A stretch of 52,221 nucleotides of DNA from Kaistella palustris DSM 21579 (GCF_000422265.1 NZ_AULL01000002.1:1-52221), one strand, 5' to 3'; positions 1 through 10,094 are shown, counted from the stretch's first letter. A program made the numbers and translations. Notes: generated by a model not told the origin, from the sequence alone.

Positions 1-238
1 TTTTCCTGCTGGAATAGATATTATCCATATAAGCGTAAACCATTACCTTGAGCATCATCTTGGGATGAAAGCTGGGTTTGCCATCTTTACTATACTCCTC
101 AATGAGCAGTCTCAGATCAAGTTGCTCAATAACCCCATTAACGATGCGAACAGGATGACTTTCCGGAATCAATTCCTCGATTGAGGGCGGGAATAACCAG
201 TTTTGTTGTTGATTATAATCTTTAAATTTAATATTCAT
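1..238 (-). CDS. IS1182-like transposase, N-terminal part (cut by window edge)
   Basis: The minus-strand reading frame opens with ATG at 238 and stays open to base 1, giving 79 residues that begin MNIKFKDYNQQQNWLFPPS and contain ESHPVRIVNGVIEQLDL and a PSFHPKMMLKVMVYAY segment. This is the typical N-terminal DUF772-type region of IS1182/IS5-group DDE transposases, upstream of the catalytic domain, which would lie to the left of the window. An ATTGAT-T-ATCAAT palindrome sits just upstream of the start (about 242-254). The terminal inverted repeat cannot be identified without the other end. Whether the element is intact cannot be judged here. Confidence 0.8.
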   Translation of the reverse strand, partial: MNIKFKDYNQQQNWLFPPSIEELIPESHPVRIVNGVIEQLDLRLLIEEYSKDGKPSFHPKMMLKVMVYAYMDNIYSSRK

Positions 239-308
239 ATCATTGATTATCAATACTTAAAGATACAAAACAACTATAAAATAGACAATACTTTGCAAAA
301 AAAATCAC

Positions 309-336
309 AAAAAAACCGCCTCAGTTTTGAGACGGC
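309..336 (-). terminator. Rho-independent terminator of the first T9SS gene
   Basis: On the minus strand the arms CCGTCTCA and TGAGGCGG (one G-T pair) enclose a 4-base loop and are followed by a run of seven T's. It lies 14 bases after the stop of the 350-3538 gene, between it and the transposase gene. Confidence 0.8.
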
Positions 337-349
337 TTCCTGTATAGTC

Positions 350-3300
350 TTATTTTAATATTTTTTTGTTGGTAACTGCCCCATCGGCAGTGGTGGTCTT
401 CAGGATATAAACGCCTTGTGGCATAAATACGGCGTTGATTACAGCGGTGGAGTCGTGCGGTTGGATCTTATAAAACATTCTGCCACCGGAATCATAAACT
501 TCTATGGTGCTGATATTTTTGGTCTTCGCTTTAACCACAAAGTCCTGCCCGTCGCGATACACCATAACTTCATCCTTTGCCGCAGAATCTGTAACGAGCA
601 CAATATCCGGTTTATAAACAATCTCAAACCGGCCCGTGCTCTCACCGGCGCTTGCTGCAAAAGTATAGTCGCCCTGGCTGAGATTGGTGATAATACCGGT
701 TTGGTTGTCTTTCAGGTAAATGCTTTGTCCGTTGGCGAACGTGCCTTCTTTACCTGCCAGAGATATGGTGTAATTGCCCGGCGCAAAATGATTTGTCCCC
801 AACTGGACTATATCGGAATTTTCAAAAGCGCTTTTACCATTAATGGAGATTTTTTCATCGCCTACAATACTGTAAACCGCATCAGACCCCAAAAATGAAC
901 GGGAATCTTCTTTAGTATAACCACTGTCTGCACCCGCCATATAGACCACCGCAATATTGGAGGCGATATTTGAAGGACTGGTGAGATTGAGCCAAAAGCG
1001 GTCCATTTGACCTGCTGCATTTTCGCCTTTGCCGAAGAAACCTGTGGCAGCCGCTATATTCCTCTGCTTATTTTGAAACGTAATCAGCAGGCTTGCATTC
1101 AGACTTCTCGCAATGAAACCCTGCCCGACTTTAACGGACTGGTTTGGCACTTTGGTTCCCGCATGACCGGGATCGCCCGTGGCCGCGAGGCCCGTGTGAA
1201 ATTCCGCATTATAAGTTGCATACGCTTGACCACCATAGGTATTTCCCTGTTGCGACGTAAGATTGTTCGCCTGGCTGTCCCAGAAATAAAAGGTGGGATC
1301 TATACCGTCATTGTAGTTATAAAATGCTTCCAGATCCATATTCGAAGGATAAGGATTGCCGATCAAATTATAGCCATGTACAAAGTCAAGCGGGGTCGAA
1401 TTTACCATGCCGAACTGGGCGGTACCATTAAAAGGCAAACCTTTAAAATTGGCGACCATCGGTCCTGTTGCAAAAGTGGCAGCAGTGGGTTCTTTTACCG
1501 CAAAACCTTTGGCTTCCACATAGGTGCCGGCAGAATTCATGAACATATTTGTACTTTCTGCATAAGATAATGCGAATGGCATGGCAACATTGTTTCCGGA
1601 AGCATCTTTATAAATGTTTTTAATGTTCTGGCCGACAACGGGTGAAATGACGTAATTATATTGCTGCCTGGCAGCGGTCAGGTTGATGTTTCTCTGCACC
1701 GTAATATCGCCCGAGTTAACCGCATCATTTTCTACCTGCAGCAGATTGCCGTCGTTTTGGACGATGAAATTTGAGCCGTCGCCATTGTTGATGATCTTAC
1801 CTTTTACCGTAACAGAGGTATTGGCCGGAATGGTCAGTGAGCCGTTAGCGGCGACTTCGCACTCACAAATGGTGGGATTGCCCGAATTGGTGTAGTTCCC
1901 TTCAATAATGGCTTTTTCATCGGGTTCCGGAGGGGAAGGCGACCACACATTAGCGGTAGTAAAAGTTTTAAAAACGGAATTACTGGTTACAACACGAACA
2001 TCATCAATGAGCCAAAGGCCATTCGCGTTCGGTGTTGAAGCCCGAATTCTGAACTTCAAACTATTAATCGCTGCAGAAGCAGGAAGATTAAGTCGGAAGG
2101 TTTTATATCTGTATTGTGTAATAAATTGATCTCTGTTGTTTATTTGATTCGGCGAGTTGTCACCATCGTAGGTCGATTCAAAAAGGCGGGCCGTCCCAAA
2201 ACCGTAATTGTAATACGTTACGTCTGCAGCCGAACCACGTAATGTCATTTCATCTGACCAGGTTAGATCAGGTTTCAGAACGGATAAGGTGATGGTTGAG
2301 TTATTATTTACGCCCCTGTCAGAAGATGTTCCAAAAGCAGCCACACTAAACTCAATACTCACATTTTTCTGTGCAGATATATCCAAACCGGAAGTCCCGC
2401 CAAATTCGACCACTTTCACTGCATTACGCACATACCATGCAGTTGGCGAACTCACTGATAGCAGCAAATTGCCCTTGTTGGGATATAAAATGGTATTGAG
2501 CGAATTGGTCGGACTGTTGTCTGCCTGGCCGCCGATTAAATCGGTGGAAGGGTTAAAATCAGATTCAAGGGATTGCTGACCGGGAGCCATGGTGTTGACC
2601 GCAAATGTACTCGATATTAACGAGCAGCTCGCACCGGTACCGATGACCGTAAAGGTATAAGGACTTGGTGCCGCATTGGAATACACATTAATCTCTGCAG
2701 TTCTGATGCCATCCGACAATGGTAAGAATCCGATGTCAAAAGTTTTATAAGGACTTCCGTTGTCGTAATTTGACCTTCCGATGTTCGACAGTGTCGTAGG
2801 TGTAACCGTAAAATCCCCGGGATTTGCACCTGTGACCGTGATATCTGAAACATTAAGTTGCGATCCATTCGTACCCAGATAATTTCTGACGCGAAAAGTT
2901 CGCGTTAACATCGGATCCGAGGTTTGCCTTGTTCCAAAATCCGTGGTAAGCGCAATAGAAGCAGGAGAAAGATGCGGAATCTGAATATCCGAATTGGACG
3001 AAACTAAAATTTTGGGTGTTCCTCCTGACAATTTAAGGTTGTCAAGCCGCAGATTTCCGCCAATAGCAACAAAATTTGTCCCGATCCTGATTTTAAGATT
3101 TGATTTATTATCAGCGGAAGCAGGAAGGTTTACCGAAAAATTACCACCCGTCCGTACATTAAAAATTGAATAATAGGTGGCACGATCCAACTCCTGAAAA
3201 GCATTACCGGGACCGGTATTTGAACTGACGATCCACTCACCCGCAATAAACCAGGCGGCAAAATCTCCGTAGAAAGAGAGTATCATGCTTTGCTGCAGAC

Positions 3301-3538
3301 TTGCGTCCACGCTTAGTTCAAGGTAATCACCCTGATCGTTAGTACTCAGCATATTGCTGTTAAATGCAGGTGTTTTTACATTGTTTGACCCATCATAGTA
3401 CTGCAACGTGGGGGAACCGATTGCACCGGGGTCGGGTGTCAGGTTGTTGTTGAATTGATAAGACACGAGCGTTGTCTGCGCAAAGAGCAACCCACAGAAA
3501 AGCAACCCCAGCAAAGTGGTTAATTTCGTTTTCATCAT
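350..3538 (-). CDS. Secreted T9SS type A sorting domain protein with choice-of-anchor D-like domain
   Basis: This 1062-residue protein is predicted to be exported by Sec and then passed through the type IX secretion system to the cell surface. It has an N-terminal signal peptide ending near FCGLLFAQ. Residues about 175-302 resemble a choice-of-anchor D (ASH-like) beta domain, with TDFG, ITVTGANPGDF and PYTFTVIGTG. A large beta-rich region follows, including a GYNLIGNPYPSN segment near residue 724. The C-terminal 75-80 residues form a type A sorting domain (IEVYDSGGRMF ... GVYILKTTTADG ... KKILK). Its last ~470 residues are clearly related to those of the next gene. ATG is present at both 3538 and 3535. 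It is likely an adhesin or surface structural protein; no enzyme motif is visible. Confidence 0.9.
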   Translation of the reverse strand: MMKTKLTTLLGLLFCGLLFAQTTLVSYQFNNNLTPDPGAIGSPTLQYYDGSNNVKTPAFNSNMLSTNDQGDYLELSVDASLQQSMILSFYGDFAAWFIAGEWIVSSNTGPGNAFQELDRATYYSIFNVRTGGNFSVNLPASADNKSNLKIRIGTNFVAIGGNLRLDNLKLSGGTPKILVSSNSDIQIPHLSPASIALTTDFGTRQTSDPMLTRTFRVRNYLGTNGSQLNVSDITVTGANPGDFTVTPTTLSNIGRSNYDNGSPYKTFDIGFLPLSDGIRTAEINVYSNAAPSPYTFTVIGTGASCSLISSTFAVNTMAPGQQSLESDFNPSTDLIGGQADNSPTNSLNTILYPNKGNLLLSVSSPTAWYVRNAVKVVEFGGTSGLDISAQKNVSIEFSVAAFGTSSDRGVNNNSTITLSVLKPDLTWSDEMTLRGSAADVTYYNYGFGTARLFESTYDGDNSPNQINNRDQFITQYRYKTFRLNLPASAAINSLKFRIRASTPNANGLWLIDDVRVVTSNSVFKTFTTANVWSPSPPEPDEKAIIEGNYTNSGNPTICECEVAANGSLTIPANTSVTVKGKIINNGDGSNFIVQNDGNLLQVENDAVNSGDITVQRNINLTAARQQYNYVISPVVGQNIKNIYKDASGNNVAMPFALSYAESTNMFMNSAGTYVEAKGFAVKEPTAATFATGPMVANFKGLPFNGTAQFGMVNSTPLDFVHGYNLIGNPYPSNMDLEAFYNYNDGIDPTFYFWDSQANNLTSQQGNTYGGQAYATYNAEFHTGLAATGDPGHAGTKVPNQSVKVGQGFIARSLNASLLITFQNKQRNIAAATGFFGKGENAAGQMDRFWLNLTSPSNIASNIAVVYMAGADSGYTKEDSRSFLGSDAVYSIVGDEKISINGKSAFENSDIVQLGTNHFAPGNYTISLAGKEGTFANGQSIYLKDNQTGIITNLSQGDYTFAASAGESTGRFEIVYKPDIVLVTDSAAKDEVMVYRDGQDFVVKAKTKNISTIEVYDSGGRMFYKIQPHDSTAVINAVFMPQGVYILKTTTADGAVTNKKILK

Positions 3539-3556
3539 TTGTGTTTTGTGTTATCT

Positions 3557-3564
3557 CAAAATTA
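3557..3564 (-). promoter_or_regulatory. Candidate -7 box (TAATTTTG) for the T9SS gene at 350-3538
   Basis: On the minus strand TAATTTTG matches the Bacteroidota -7 consensus TAnnTTTG exactly and lies 18 bases upstream of the start codon. I see no convincing -33 TTG at the usual spacing, so the call rests on the -7 box and its position. Confidence 0.45.
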
Positions 3565-3624
3565 TAAAATACTCCTGAGAAGATTTCGGGTCATTACACC
3601 TGAATAAGACTAAGCCTGGTGCGG

Positions 3625-4010
3625 GCCATATCGGGTTAGGATTGAGGTTAAGATTAAGGTTGAGGTTAAGATACCGCGGTTTGTAATTTGGGATTGCTTC
3701 GTAGCTCGGGGACTCGCTCTCCGCGACGACGTTTGCGCTGTCATTGCGAGCCGAACGGAATGGAGCGCGGCAATCTCAGGTTGAGGTTGAGGTTAAGGTT
3801 GAGTTCCCCCAACTAATAAAAGTCACCGCTTTGAACGTTGGGATTGCTTCGTCGCTCGGGGCTCGCTCCTCGCAATGGCGGCAATGGGTCGTGAAATAAT
3901 GATGTGTACGCTTGTCATAACGAATGGACCCTACTAAAACGCAGCGGGTGAAGTGCAACGCGGCAATCTCGTGGTGAGGATGAGGTTAAGGTGGAGGTTA
4001 AGGAGAAGTT
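3625..4010. repeat. Interspersed-repeat cluster: GAGGTTAAG tracts and ATTGCTTCG/CGCAATG elements
   Basis: The 547-base spacer between the two T9SS genes holds no convincing gene. It carries degenerate tandem tracts built on TTGAGGTTAAGG (about 3638-3672, 3779-3804 and 3974-4006). Between them are elements with GGGATTGCTTCGT at one end and CTCGCAATGGCGG or CATTGCGAG...GGCAATCTC at the other (about 3690-3732, 3738-3778 and 3840-3885). The latter are the same kind of element as in the array at 32.9-34.2 kb. Short open frames here, for example 3776-3958 minus, are repeat sequence. Confidence 0.75.
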
Positions 4011-4041
4011 GATGACAAGGTTATTTCATACTATATAAAGC

Positions 4042-4068
4042 AAAAAAGCCGGACAATTGCCCGGCTTT
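4042..4068 (-). terminator. Rho-independent terminator of the giant T9SS gene
   Basis: On the minus strand AAAGCCGG and CCGGCTTT enclose an 8-base loop and run directly into a T tract. It lies 17 bases beyond the stop of the 4086-9872 gene. Confidence 0.85.
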
Positions 4069-4085
4069 ACTTACCTGTTAATTGG

Positions 4086-7000
4086 TCACCTCAGAATTTT
4101 CCTTGTCACCACTCCACCGTCTTTGGTGGTGATTTTCAGTACATAAGCGGCGTTCGGCAATGAGGAACCGTCCACCACTGCTTTTGTACCGTTGGTTTTC
4201 AGCGTGGTGATGAGTTTACCGGAACTGTCATACAGTTCCACAAGCGACAGGTCCTTAGGTGACCTGATGACAAAATCATTACCGTCGCGGTACACCACTA
4301 TCTGATCTTTTGCCGGATTATCGGTAACTAAAATGGTTTCCGGTTTGTAGATGATTTCGAATCTTCCGGTACTTTCTCCTGCATTTGCGTCGAAGGTGTA
4401 ATTTCCTGCACTTAAATTGGTGATTGTTCCTGTCTGCAGATCTTTAAGGTATATATTCTGTGGTCCGTCGAAAATTCCTTCTTTTGCAGCCAAACCTATG
4501 GTGTAGTTTCCGGTTACAAAATGACTGGTTCCTAATGGGATTCTGTCCGTATCTACAAAAGTACTTCGTCCGTTGATCACCACTTTTTCATTTTCCACCA
4601 TACTGTAAACAGCATCTGAGCCACCGAGTGAGCGGGAATCATCCTGAGTGAAAGCATTATTTCCTTCGGGGAAATATACAATGGCAATAGTGGAGGCGAG
4701 ATTCGCTGGCGAAATCATATTCAGCCAAAAGCGGTCCACAGCAGTTTCTGTGGAGTCCGACATCTTGCCAAAGAAACTGGTGGTGCCTTCTTTGGTCCTC
4801 ATTGTATTATTGAAGATTAGATTTGCACTCGCAATTTTAGATCTTGCCATAAAGCCCTGTCCGGCTTTTACATATCTTGTCGGAGTTTTCGTTGTGACCT
4901 TTCCAGGATCACCTGTTGCCGGAATTCCTGTTCCATCTTGCGCATTAAAAATACCGTATGCAACTCCATCATAGTTATTTCCTGCTTGTGCAGTCTGGCT
5001 GTTGGCATTGTTGTCCCAGAAGTAAAATGAAGAATCTAGATTTCCACCGGTTCCGTCATTCTCAGCGAAAAGTTTGATCAGGTCGATATTTGATGGGTAT
5101 GGATTTCCCACCAGATTAAATCCACGGTCTTCCGGGTCGCCACCGGCTGATCTTACGAGTGGATAAGTGAATGCACCATTCGTCGGTTTTCCTGTAAAGG
5201 TTGTGTTGATCGCAGTTGGTAAAAAGGAGGTTGCCGGTTCCTTCACTGCCAAACCCCGCCCTTTGATATAAGCACCGGAAGAGTTATAAAAATTGTTCGT
5301 GTCTTCGCGGTGATACAAAACAAATGGAACGGTAGTACCAGCATTATTGTAAACATCTTTTAAAGACTGACCCTCCAAAGGCGAGATCATATAATTATAC
5401 TGCTGTCTTCCGGAAGACAGATTAAGGGTGCGTTTTGCGGTAATATCTCCTGTGTTGATTGCGACTCCTTCATTGATTTGAATTAAATTGGCATCAGATT
5501 TCACGGTGAGACGGTCGGCAATGCCAGTGGTATTTTTTATATAGTCAGTCACTCTGAGGTTACCGGCAATTTGTAAGTTTCCTGCATCCTGAACAGTTAA
5601 GTTTAGCGCAGCACCATTTGTCGCACTTCCTAAGGTGACCGGTTTTTTTACGATCACACATTTAGTAGCATCGGGAACAGCAGGATCCGGTTTCCAGTTC
5701 GTGGTGTTCCAATTAGTGGAGGCGGTATTCCAGATCTTACTGTCATTATTTATATCTATCGAGCTGGCCGCACTGCAACCATTCTTTAATGTAGCACTTA
5801 CAGGCACTGTAAATGTTGGATTATTTTCCAGCTGAGTGTCCGAAGGTTTCAGGTAAATCGTAGTAACGGGAGTACCGGAAACATAAGGTACTGTACAAGC
5901 GATATTAGTATACCCATCAATTGCAGTAGTGTCGTACATAAAAGAAGTTGGAAGTGGTTTATCCCCGAATAATTGTATATTATCGACTGCGACGCCGTCG
6001 GCGAGAAAGCCCTGTCCAGTAGCTGCCCATGAACGATGTCTTATTCGAATTTTTATATTAGTGGCACCGGGCGAAATATAAGAAGACAAATCATAAGGCT
6101 CAAACTCTTTAAATCTCGTGCTGGTGCCTACACCTTCAATAAATGAATCTATTTCATACGGATAAGTTATACCTCCATCGGTTGAAAGTTCAATCTTTAC
6201 ATATTCATCTTCGCTTATATTACCATCGGGCAATTTTCGAGAGTAATACAAATCTAGTTTTAGATATAAGTTTAGATAGGAACTTATATCAACGCTTTTC
6301 TTTAAAGTTATACTGTTTTCAACCGTAGTGGTAGCAGGATTTGGTTTTTTAGAATCTGAATAAGCCAATGCAAATTTATTGTCGCCGAAACCGGAGGAAA
6401 TTGCAGGAACCCATATATTAGTGTCAGGCACAAATGTACTGATTTGATTTTTCCAACTGGTATTTGCATCTACTTGAGCACTGTTTCCATCACTATTTAT
6501 ATTTTCGAAAACTCCTAAAGTGCCGCTCTCGAAGTTTTCATTTATTTCATAAACGACTTCTTTATCCCCAACCGCAGTCAATTGCATAATTGCAGCTTCG
6601 CCGCAAATAGTAGGAGCGGTTTGTAAAAATGTCACGATAGGTGTTGGGTTTATTTTAGCAGTAACCAAAGTTCGCTCCTGAGATTCACAGCCATTGAAAG
6701 CGGTTACATAATATTTTGTTGTAACAGAAATTGAGGGTGTTGTAAAGGTGGTGGATGAACCACTGACAGGTGATGTCGTATAAGAACCTCCTGTCTTAGT
6801 AGTGTACCATCTAAATTCAGTAACCGCGGGGGTCCCTGTGGCAGTTGCCCCTAAAGTAACTGTTCCGGGACCGCAGTTTTGACCATCTGTCACTGCCGTA
6901 ATTACAGAATTACATTTTGCTTCCACGGTGAATAAATAATCCTCTGTTTCACCGTAATCGTCTATATTATTATTATAGGAAGCATATTCAGTAAATGGAT

Positions 7001-9872
7001 CACAGGGTGAAAAATTAAAGCCGCCAGTTTCATAAGCCGCAGGTTCAGGTGGATCATTTGTATATAGAATACTATTATTCACTCTGATTCTAATTCTGTA
7101 ATTTCCCGGAGGAGTCGAGGGCGGAATTACAAATCCAAAATTCGCTTCGGATCCGACGTAGCCATAGATATTGTACACTTCTTCTGTAGCGGGATTTTGA
7201 TCAAAGATGCCGTCGTTATTCCAATCTACCCAAGCTTTCCAGGTTCCTCTCGCAAATACAGATCCCGCGGAGCTTGCTCTCGCGATAATGTTAATTCCTT
7301 CACCTTGTGCCTGCACTGCTTTAGAAGGTAATGCTGTGAAATTTTGGAATCCGTTCGCACTGTAGCTTGATGGATTGACGGGGGGATCTGATAGTGTACC
7401 CACAAATTTCACACTCTCAATGTACAAACCATCCGGATCCCAGGAAGTAGGAACGCAATCTAAGACGACTACAACATTTACATTGTAATCTTCTGTTTCA
7501 CCATACTGTTTGCTCGTACAAGCATCTATCGAGGTTAAAATTTCACCATTGAAAACCGATCTGACTCTAAGTCTTTTTGTTCCCGGCGCAACTCCAATAG
7601 GTACAACGACATTGGCTGTAACTATTGAGTTTGCAGGAACTCCACCTAAACTTCCAATAAACTCATTTGCATCTTCAAAATCACCATCATTATTCCAATC
7701 GATCCATGCACCAATTTTTCCTAAATTACCAACTTTATCACGATAAGTTATTGACAACGGATAGGAATTATTTTGGCTAATATTTGTAGATAAAGCGGAA
7801 TAGTAATTATATGCAGGTGCTGGATTACTATAAGCGGTTGTATTATTAATTGTCCCAATACTAACATTTGAGATTCCAACATATCCACAATCTCCGGGCG
7901 CTGCACAGTTACCGCTTGTATGTGACGGTGTACAAGTAATAATATATGGTGCGGCTGTAGAGAAATTGCTGTTTGCACCACAAGTAATCTTTCTTCTTGC
8001 GTAGAGTGTTGTTAAAACATTTGGTGCAGTTAAGTTTGCGGATGCTCCCGTTTCTCCGGCAATATCTGTCCATGGCCCGGAACTGGAAGGTGCTAATTGC
8101 CATTGATAAGTTAATCCTGTTGCGACGGTACTACCGGTAACAGTAGCAGTAAAAGTTGAGCCATAAGTCCCGGTATTAGGGGTTAATACCGTTGTGCCCC
8201 CAGTTGGAGTGCCGGAACAAGCAGGTGGAGGGGTATAAACTATGGTCAGTTGAGGATAATTACCCGCAGTTCCTAATCCGTAATAGTTTGTTGCATTATA
8301 TGTACCTCCACCATAAATTGATAAATTAACACTAGTTCCTAAACCTGCCTGTATATAATTGCGACCTGCAAGAGTAAACGTTACTGTTTTAATTCCCGTT
8401 GTCTTATTAACAAATGAGTTAGTTAAAGCGGTAGTAGCACTATTATAAAGTACAAGACCTGTGTTTGTAGTCGGATCAGCGCAATTTGTCATCATCACGC
8501 TATTTAAATTATTTGTTGTGCCATTTACACTATTTACTCTAATACTTCCTGTAGTCGTGTTAGCGTTATTGACAGTTGATCCGGAAGGAATGGATGATGT
8601 ATCGTATTTCACAAAAGTATTAAGCCAAAATCCACTGACCCTTCCAAAAAATTTACCACCTGTTTCTTCTACACCATCGTCATAAATGCTTATCCAAAAA
8701 TTTAGAGGAGCAGTTGCAGTGGGGTCTATTTTAATGGGAAATCTTCTATTATTATCTAAAATCCACCGTGTTTTAACTTTTGTTCGTATGGTTAAAATAT
8801 TTTCTTTAATATTTGTTTCAAAAAATGTATTTTTTTCTCTACTCAATTCATTGGTCGCATCACTTGATGTTGGACTTTCATAGAGATAAATTTGTTTGTT
8901 ATTTTTATCTAAAATGGCAATCCCTCTTTCTGTCAAAGTATGTTTCCAGCCATCTGGAAGAATTACCTCTTCGGTAAAAACCAAAAAATCTGCGTTCGCC
9001 GGAATATCACCTAATGCATTTTTGTTCGGTATAACATAATCTAATTTTCTTCTTCCAGTTAAAATGGTGAACTCAGCGGAAATATCGCCGTATAAATTAT
9101 TATAGTAAGCTTTATCTCCCTTCACTTTAATTTGTGTGTTGGAACTTTCAACTGATCCTATTTCTTGACCTTTGACTTCCCAATACATCCTGGTGTTTAA
9201 GAATTCCTCTACTTCGCCTCCAGCACTTTTTATTTTTATCCCCCCCTTAGAATTTGAACCAAAATAAGACTCGAATAAGTTAGTTGTATTTGCAAACGGA
9301 TATTTAATGGAACTGTTAGCGACTACAGAATGGTCAATATCGAGAAATTTCCCGTTTCTTTCGTAGTGCATAGGAACAGCATCGATTATTGCGGTGTAGC
9401 TCCCATCTGAATTTTTGAAATGTTTGCTGTATGCATCGCGTTTTTCCAACAACTCCCGTTTACCTTTCATGGCATCTAGAGGAGAAGAATTAGTGCTGGA
9501 AGACGAAGTATTTTCTGCAGTAGAATTAGAAAGTTCTGAAGTCTGCATTTTCCCAGCATTCCTAATATAGTTTTTAGAACCACTTTGACTGATATAATTG
9601 TCTGGATATTTATCCGTACTGATTGTACTTTTAAAAACAGGATTAACAATGTTACTTACCTCATTAAAATCTTTTAATAATTGATATTTATTAGCATTTA
9701 GTTTTTCTTTTGAAAAGCGTGAACCTTTTATGTTATTTACATTTAGCTTTTGCGGTGTTGAACCTTTTCTGATCAAGCAATCTGGCTTAGGACTAATTTG
9801 TCCACTAAGTTGTGCAGCTATGCATATAAGCAATAAAACAAGAGCACTTAAAAAAGTATGTTTTTTTTTCAT
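4086..9872 (-). CDS. Giant secreted protein with two GEVED domains and T9SS type A sorting domain
   Basis: This 1928-residue predicted cell-surface protein starts with a Sec signal peptide (MKKKHTFLSALVLLL, ending near LSGQ). A Thr/Ser/Asn-rich linker and a large N-terminal beta region follow. Two GEVED-type domains are marked by IDWNNDGDF ... YGETEDYNV (ending near residue 795) and VDWNNDGIFDQN ... DDYGETEDYLF (ending near 980). Next comes an Ig-like/CUB-like stretch around 1000-1300. The C-terminal module shares the GNPYPSN segment (about 1588) with the neighbouring T9SS gene and ends in a type A sorting domain (SLVELYDSSGK ... KDGGVVTRKILR). GEVED domains are usual in large bacteroidete surface proteins. 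The role is probably adhesion or matrix binding. A run of nine A's follows the start codon. Confidence 0.92.
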   Translation of the reverse strand: MKKKHTFLSALVLLLICIAAQLSGQISPKPDCLIRKGSTPQKLNVNNIKGSRFSKEKLNANKYQLLKDFNEVSNIVNPVFKSTISTDKYPDNYISQSGSKNYIRNAGKMQTSELSNSTAENTSSSSTNSSPLDAMKGKRELLEKRDAYSKHFKNSDGSYTAIIDAVPMHYERNGKFLDIDHSVVANSSIKYPFANTTNLFESYFGSNSKGGIKIKSAGGEVEEFLNTRMYWEVKGQEIGSVESSNTQIKVKGDKAYYNNLYGDISAEFTILTGRRKLDYVIPNKNALGDIPANADFLVFTEEVILPDGWKHTLTERGIAILDKNNKQIYLYESPTSSDATNELSREKNTFFETNIKENILTIRTKVKTRWILDNNRRFPIKIDPTATAPLNFWISIYDDGVEETGGKFFGRVSGFWLNTFVKYDTSSIPSGSTVNNANTTTGSIRVNSVNGTTNNLNSVMMTNCADPTTNTGLVLYNSATTALTNSFVNKTTGIKTVTFTLAGRNYIQAGLGTSVNLSIYGGGTYNATNYYGLGTAGNYPQLTIVYTPPPACSGTPTGGTTVLTPNTGTYGSTFTATVTGSTVATGLTYQWQLAPSSSGPWTDIAGETGASANLTAPNVLTTLYARRKITCGANSNFSTAAPYIITCTPSHTSGNCAAPGDCGYVGISNVSIGTINNTTAYSNPAPAYNYYSALSTNISQNNSYPLSITYRDKVGNLGKIGAWIDWNNDGDFEDANEFIGSLGGVPANSIVTANVVVPIGVAPGTKRLRVRSVFNGEILTSIDACTSKQYGETEDYNVNVVVVLDCVPTSWDPDGLYIESVKFVGTLSDPPVNPSSYSANGFQNFTALPSKAVQAQGEGINIIARASSAGSVFARGTWKAWVDWNNDGIFDQNPATEEVYNIYGYVGSEANFGFVIPPSTPPGNYRIRIRVNNSILYTNDPPEPAAYETGGFNFSPCDPFTEYASYNNNIDDYGETEDYLFTVEAKCNSVITAVTDGQNCGPGTVTLGATATGTPAVTEFRWYTTKTGGSYTTSPVSGSSTTFTTPSISVTTKYYVTAFNGCESQERTLVTAKINPTPIVTFLQTAPTICGEAAIMQLTAVGDKEVVYEINENFESGTLGVFENINSDGNSAQVDANTSWKNQISTFVPDTNIWVPAISSGFGDNKFALAYSDSKKPNPATTTVENSITLKKSVDISSYLNLYLKLDLYYSRKLPDGNISEDEYVKIELSTDGGITYPYEIDSFIEGVGTSTRFKEFEPYDLSSYISPGATNIKIRIRHRSWAATGQGFLADGVAVDNIQLFGDKPLPTSFMYDTTAIDGYTNIACTVPYVSGTPVTTIYLKPSDTQLENNPTFTVPVSATLKNGCSAASSIDINNDSKIWNTASTNWNTTNWKPDPAVPDATKCVIVKKPVTLGSATNGAALNLTVQDAGNLQIAGNLRVTDYIKNTTGIADRLTVKSDANLIQINEGVAINTGDITAKRTLNLSSGRQQYNYMISPLEGQSLKDVYNNAGTTVPFVLYHREDTNNFYNSSGAYIKGRGLAVKEPATSFLPTAINTTFTGKPTNGAFTYPLVRSAGGDPEDRGFNLVGNPYPSNIDLIKLFAENDGTGGNLDSSFYFWDNNANSQTAQAGNNYDGVAYGIFNAQDGTGIPATGDPGKVTTKTPTRYVKAGQGFMARSKIASANLIFNNTMRTKEGTTSFFGKMSDSTETAVDRFWLNMISPANLASTIAIVYFPEGNNAFTQDDSRSLGGSDAVYSMVENEKVVINGRSTFVDTDRIPLGTSHFVTGNYTIGLAAKEGIFDGPQNIYLKDLQTGTITNLSAGNYTFDANAGESTGRFEIIYKPETILVTDNPAKDQIVVYRDGNDFVIRSPKDLSLVELYDSSGKLITTLKTNGTKAVVDGSSLPNAAYVLKITTKDGGVVTRKILR

Positions 9873-9934
9873 TTGACGTCATTTGTCGGATCAATAATTT
9901 CGCATAATAATATATAATGCTACATCAACCTTAA

Positions 9935-9942
9935 CAAATCTA
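9935..9942 (-). promoter_or_regulatory. Candidate -7 box (TAGATTTG) for the giant T9SS gene
   Basis: The minus-strand TAGATTTG fits TAnnTTTG exactly and lies 62 bases upstream of the ATG at 9872. An 8-base perfect inverted repeat lies just upstream of it, where a regulator would sit. Confidence 0.5.
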
Positions 9943-9951
9943 TAGATTTAA

Positions 9952-9970
9952 CACCCTAATGCTTAGGGTG
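9952..9970. promoter_or_regulatory. Operator-like palindrome CACCCTAA-TGC-TTAGGGTG
   Basis: These are perfect 8-base arms around a 3-base centre. The repeat begins 9 bases upstream of the -7 box of the giant T9SS gene, so it overlaps the region where a -33 element would be. It resembles binding sites of dimeric activators or repressors. The regulator is unknown. Confidence 0.5.
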
Positions 9971-10094
9971 AAAACACCTTTTATTTAGTGGCGACATCTA
10001 ATTATATTTAGGGATGCCGCCACAGCCAAAATAAACAAACATTTCGCCCAATTACTTTTTGTGTAAGAGTCAAACTATCCACTCCACCTCTATC

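Noticed and set aside
416..2579. Several plus-strand frames of 70-187 codons opposite the first T9SS gene
   Set aside because: They are antisense shadows of a 1062-codon gene with signal peptide and sorting domain, and have no recognisable domains.
9861..9869. Poly-A(9) after the start of the giant T9SS gene as a phase-variation tract
   Set aside because: The ATG is in frame with nine A's and MKKK starts are common in this phylum. Without population data there is no sign of switching here.
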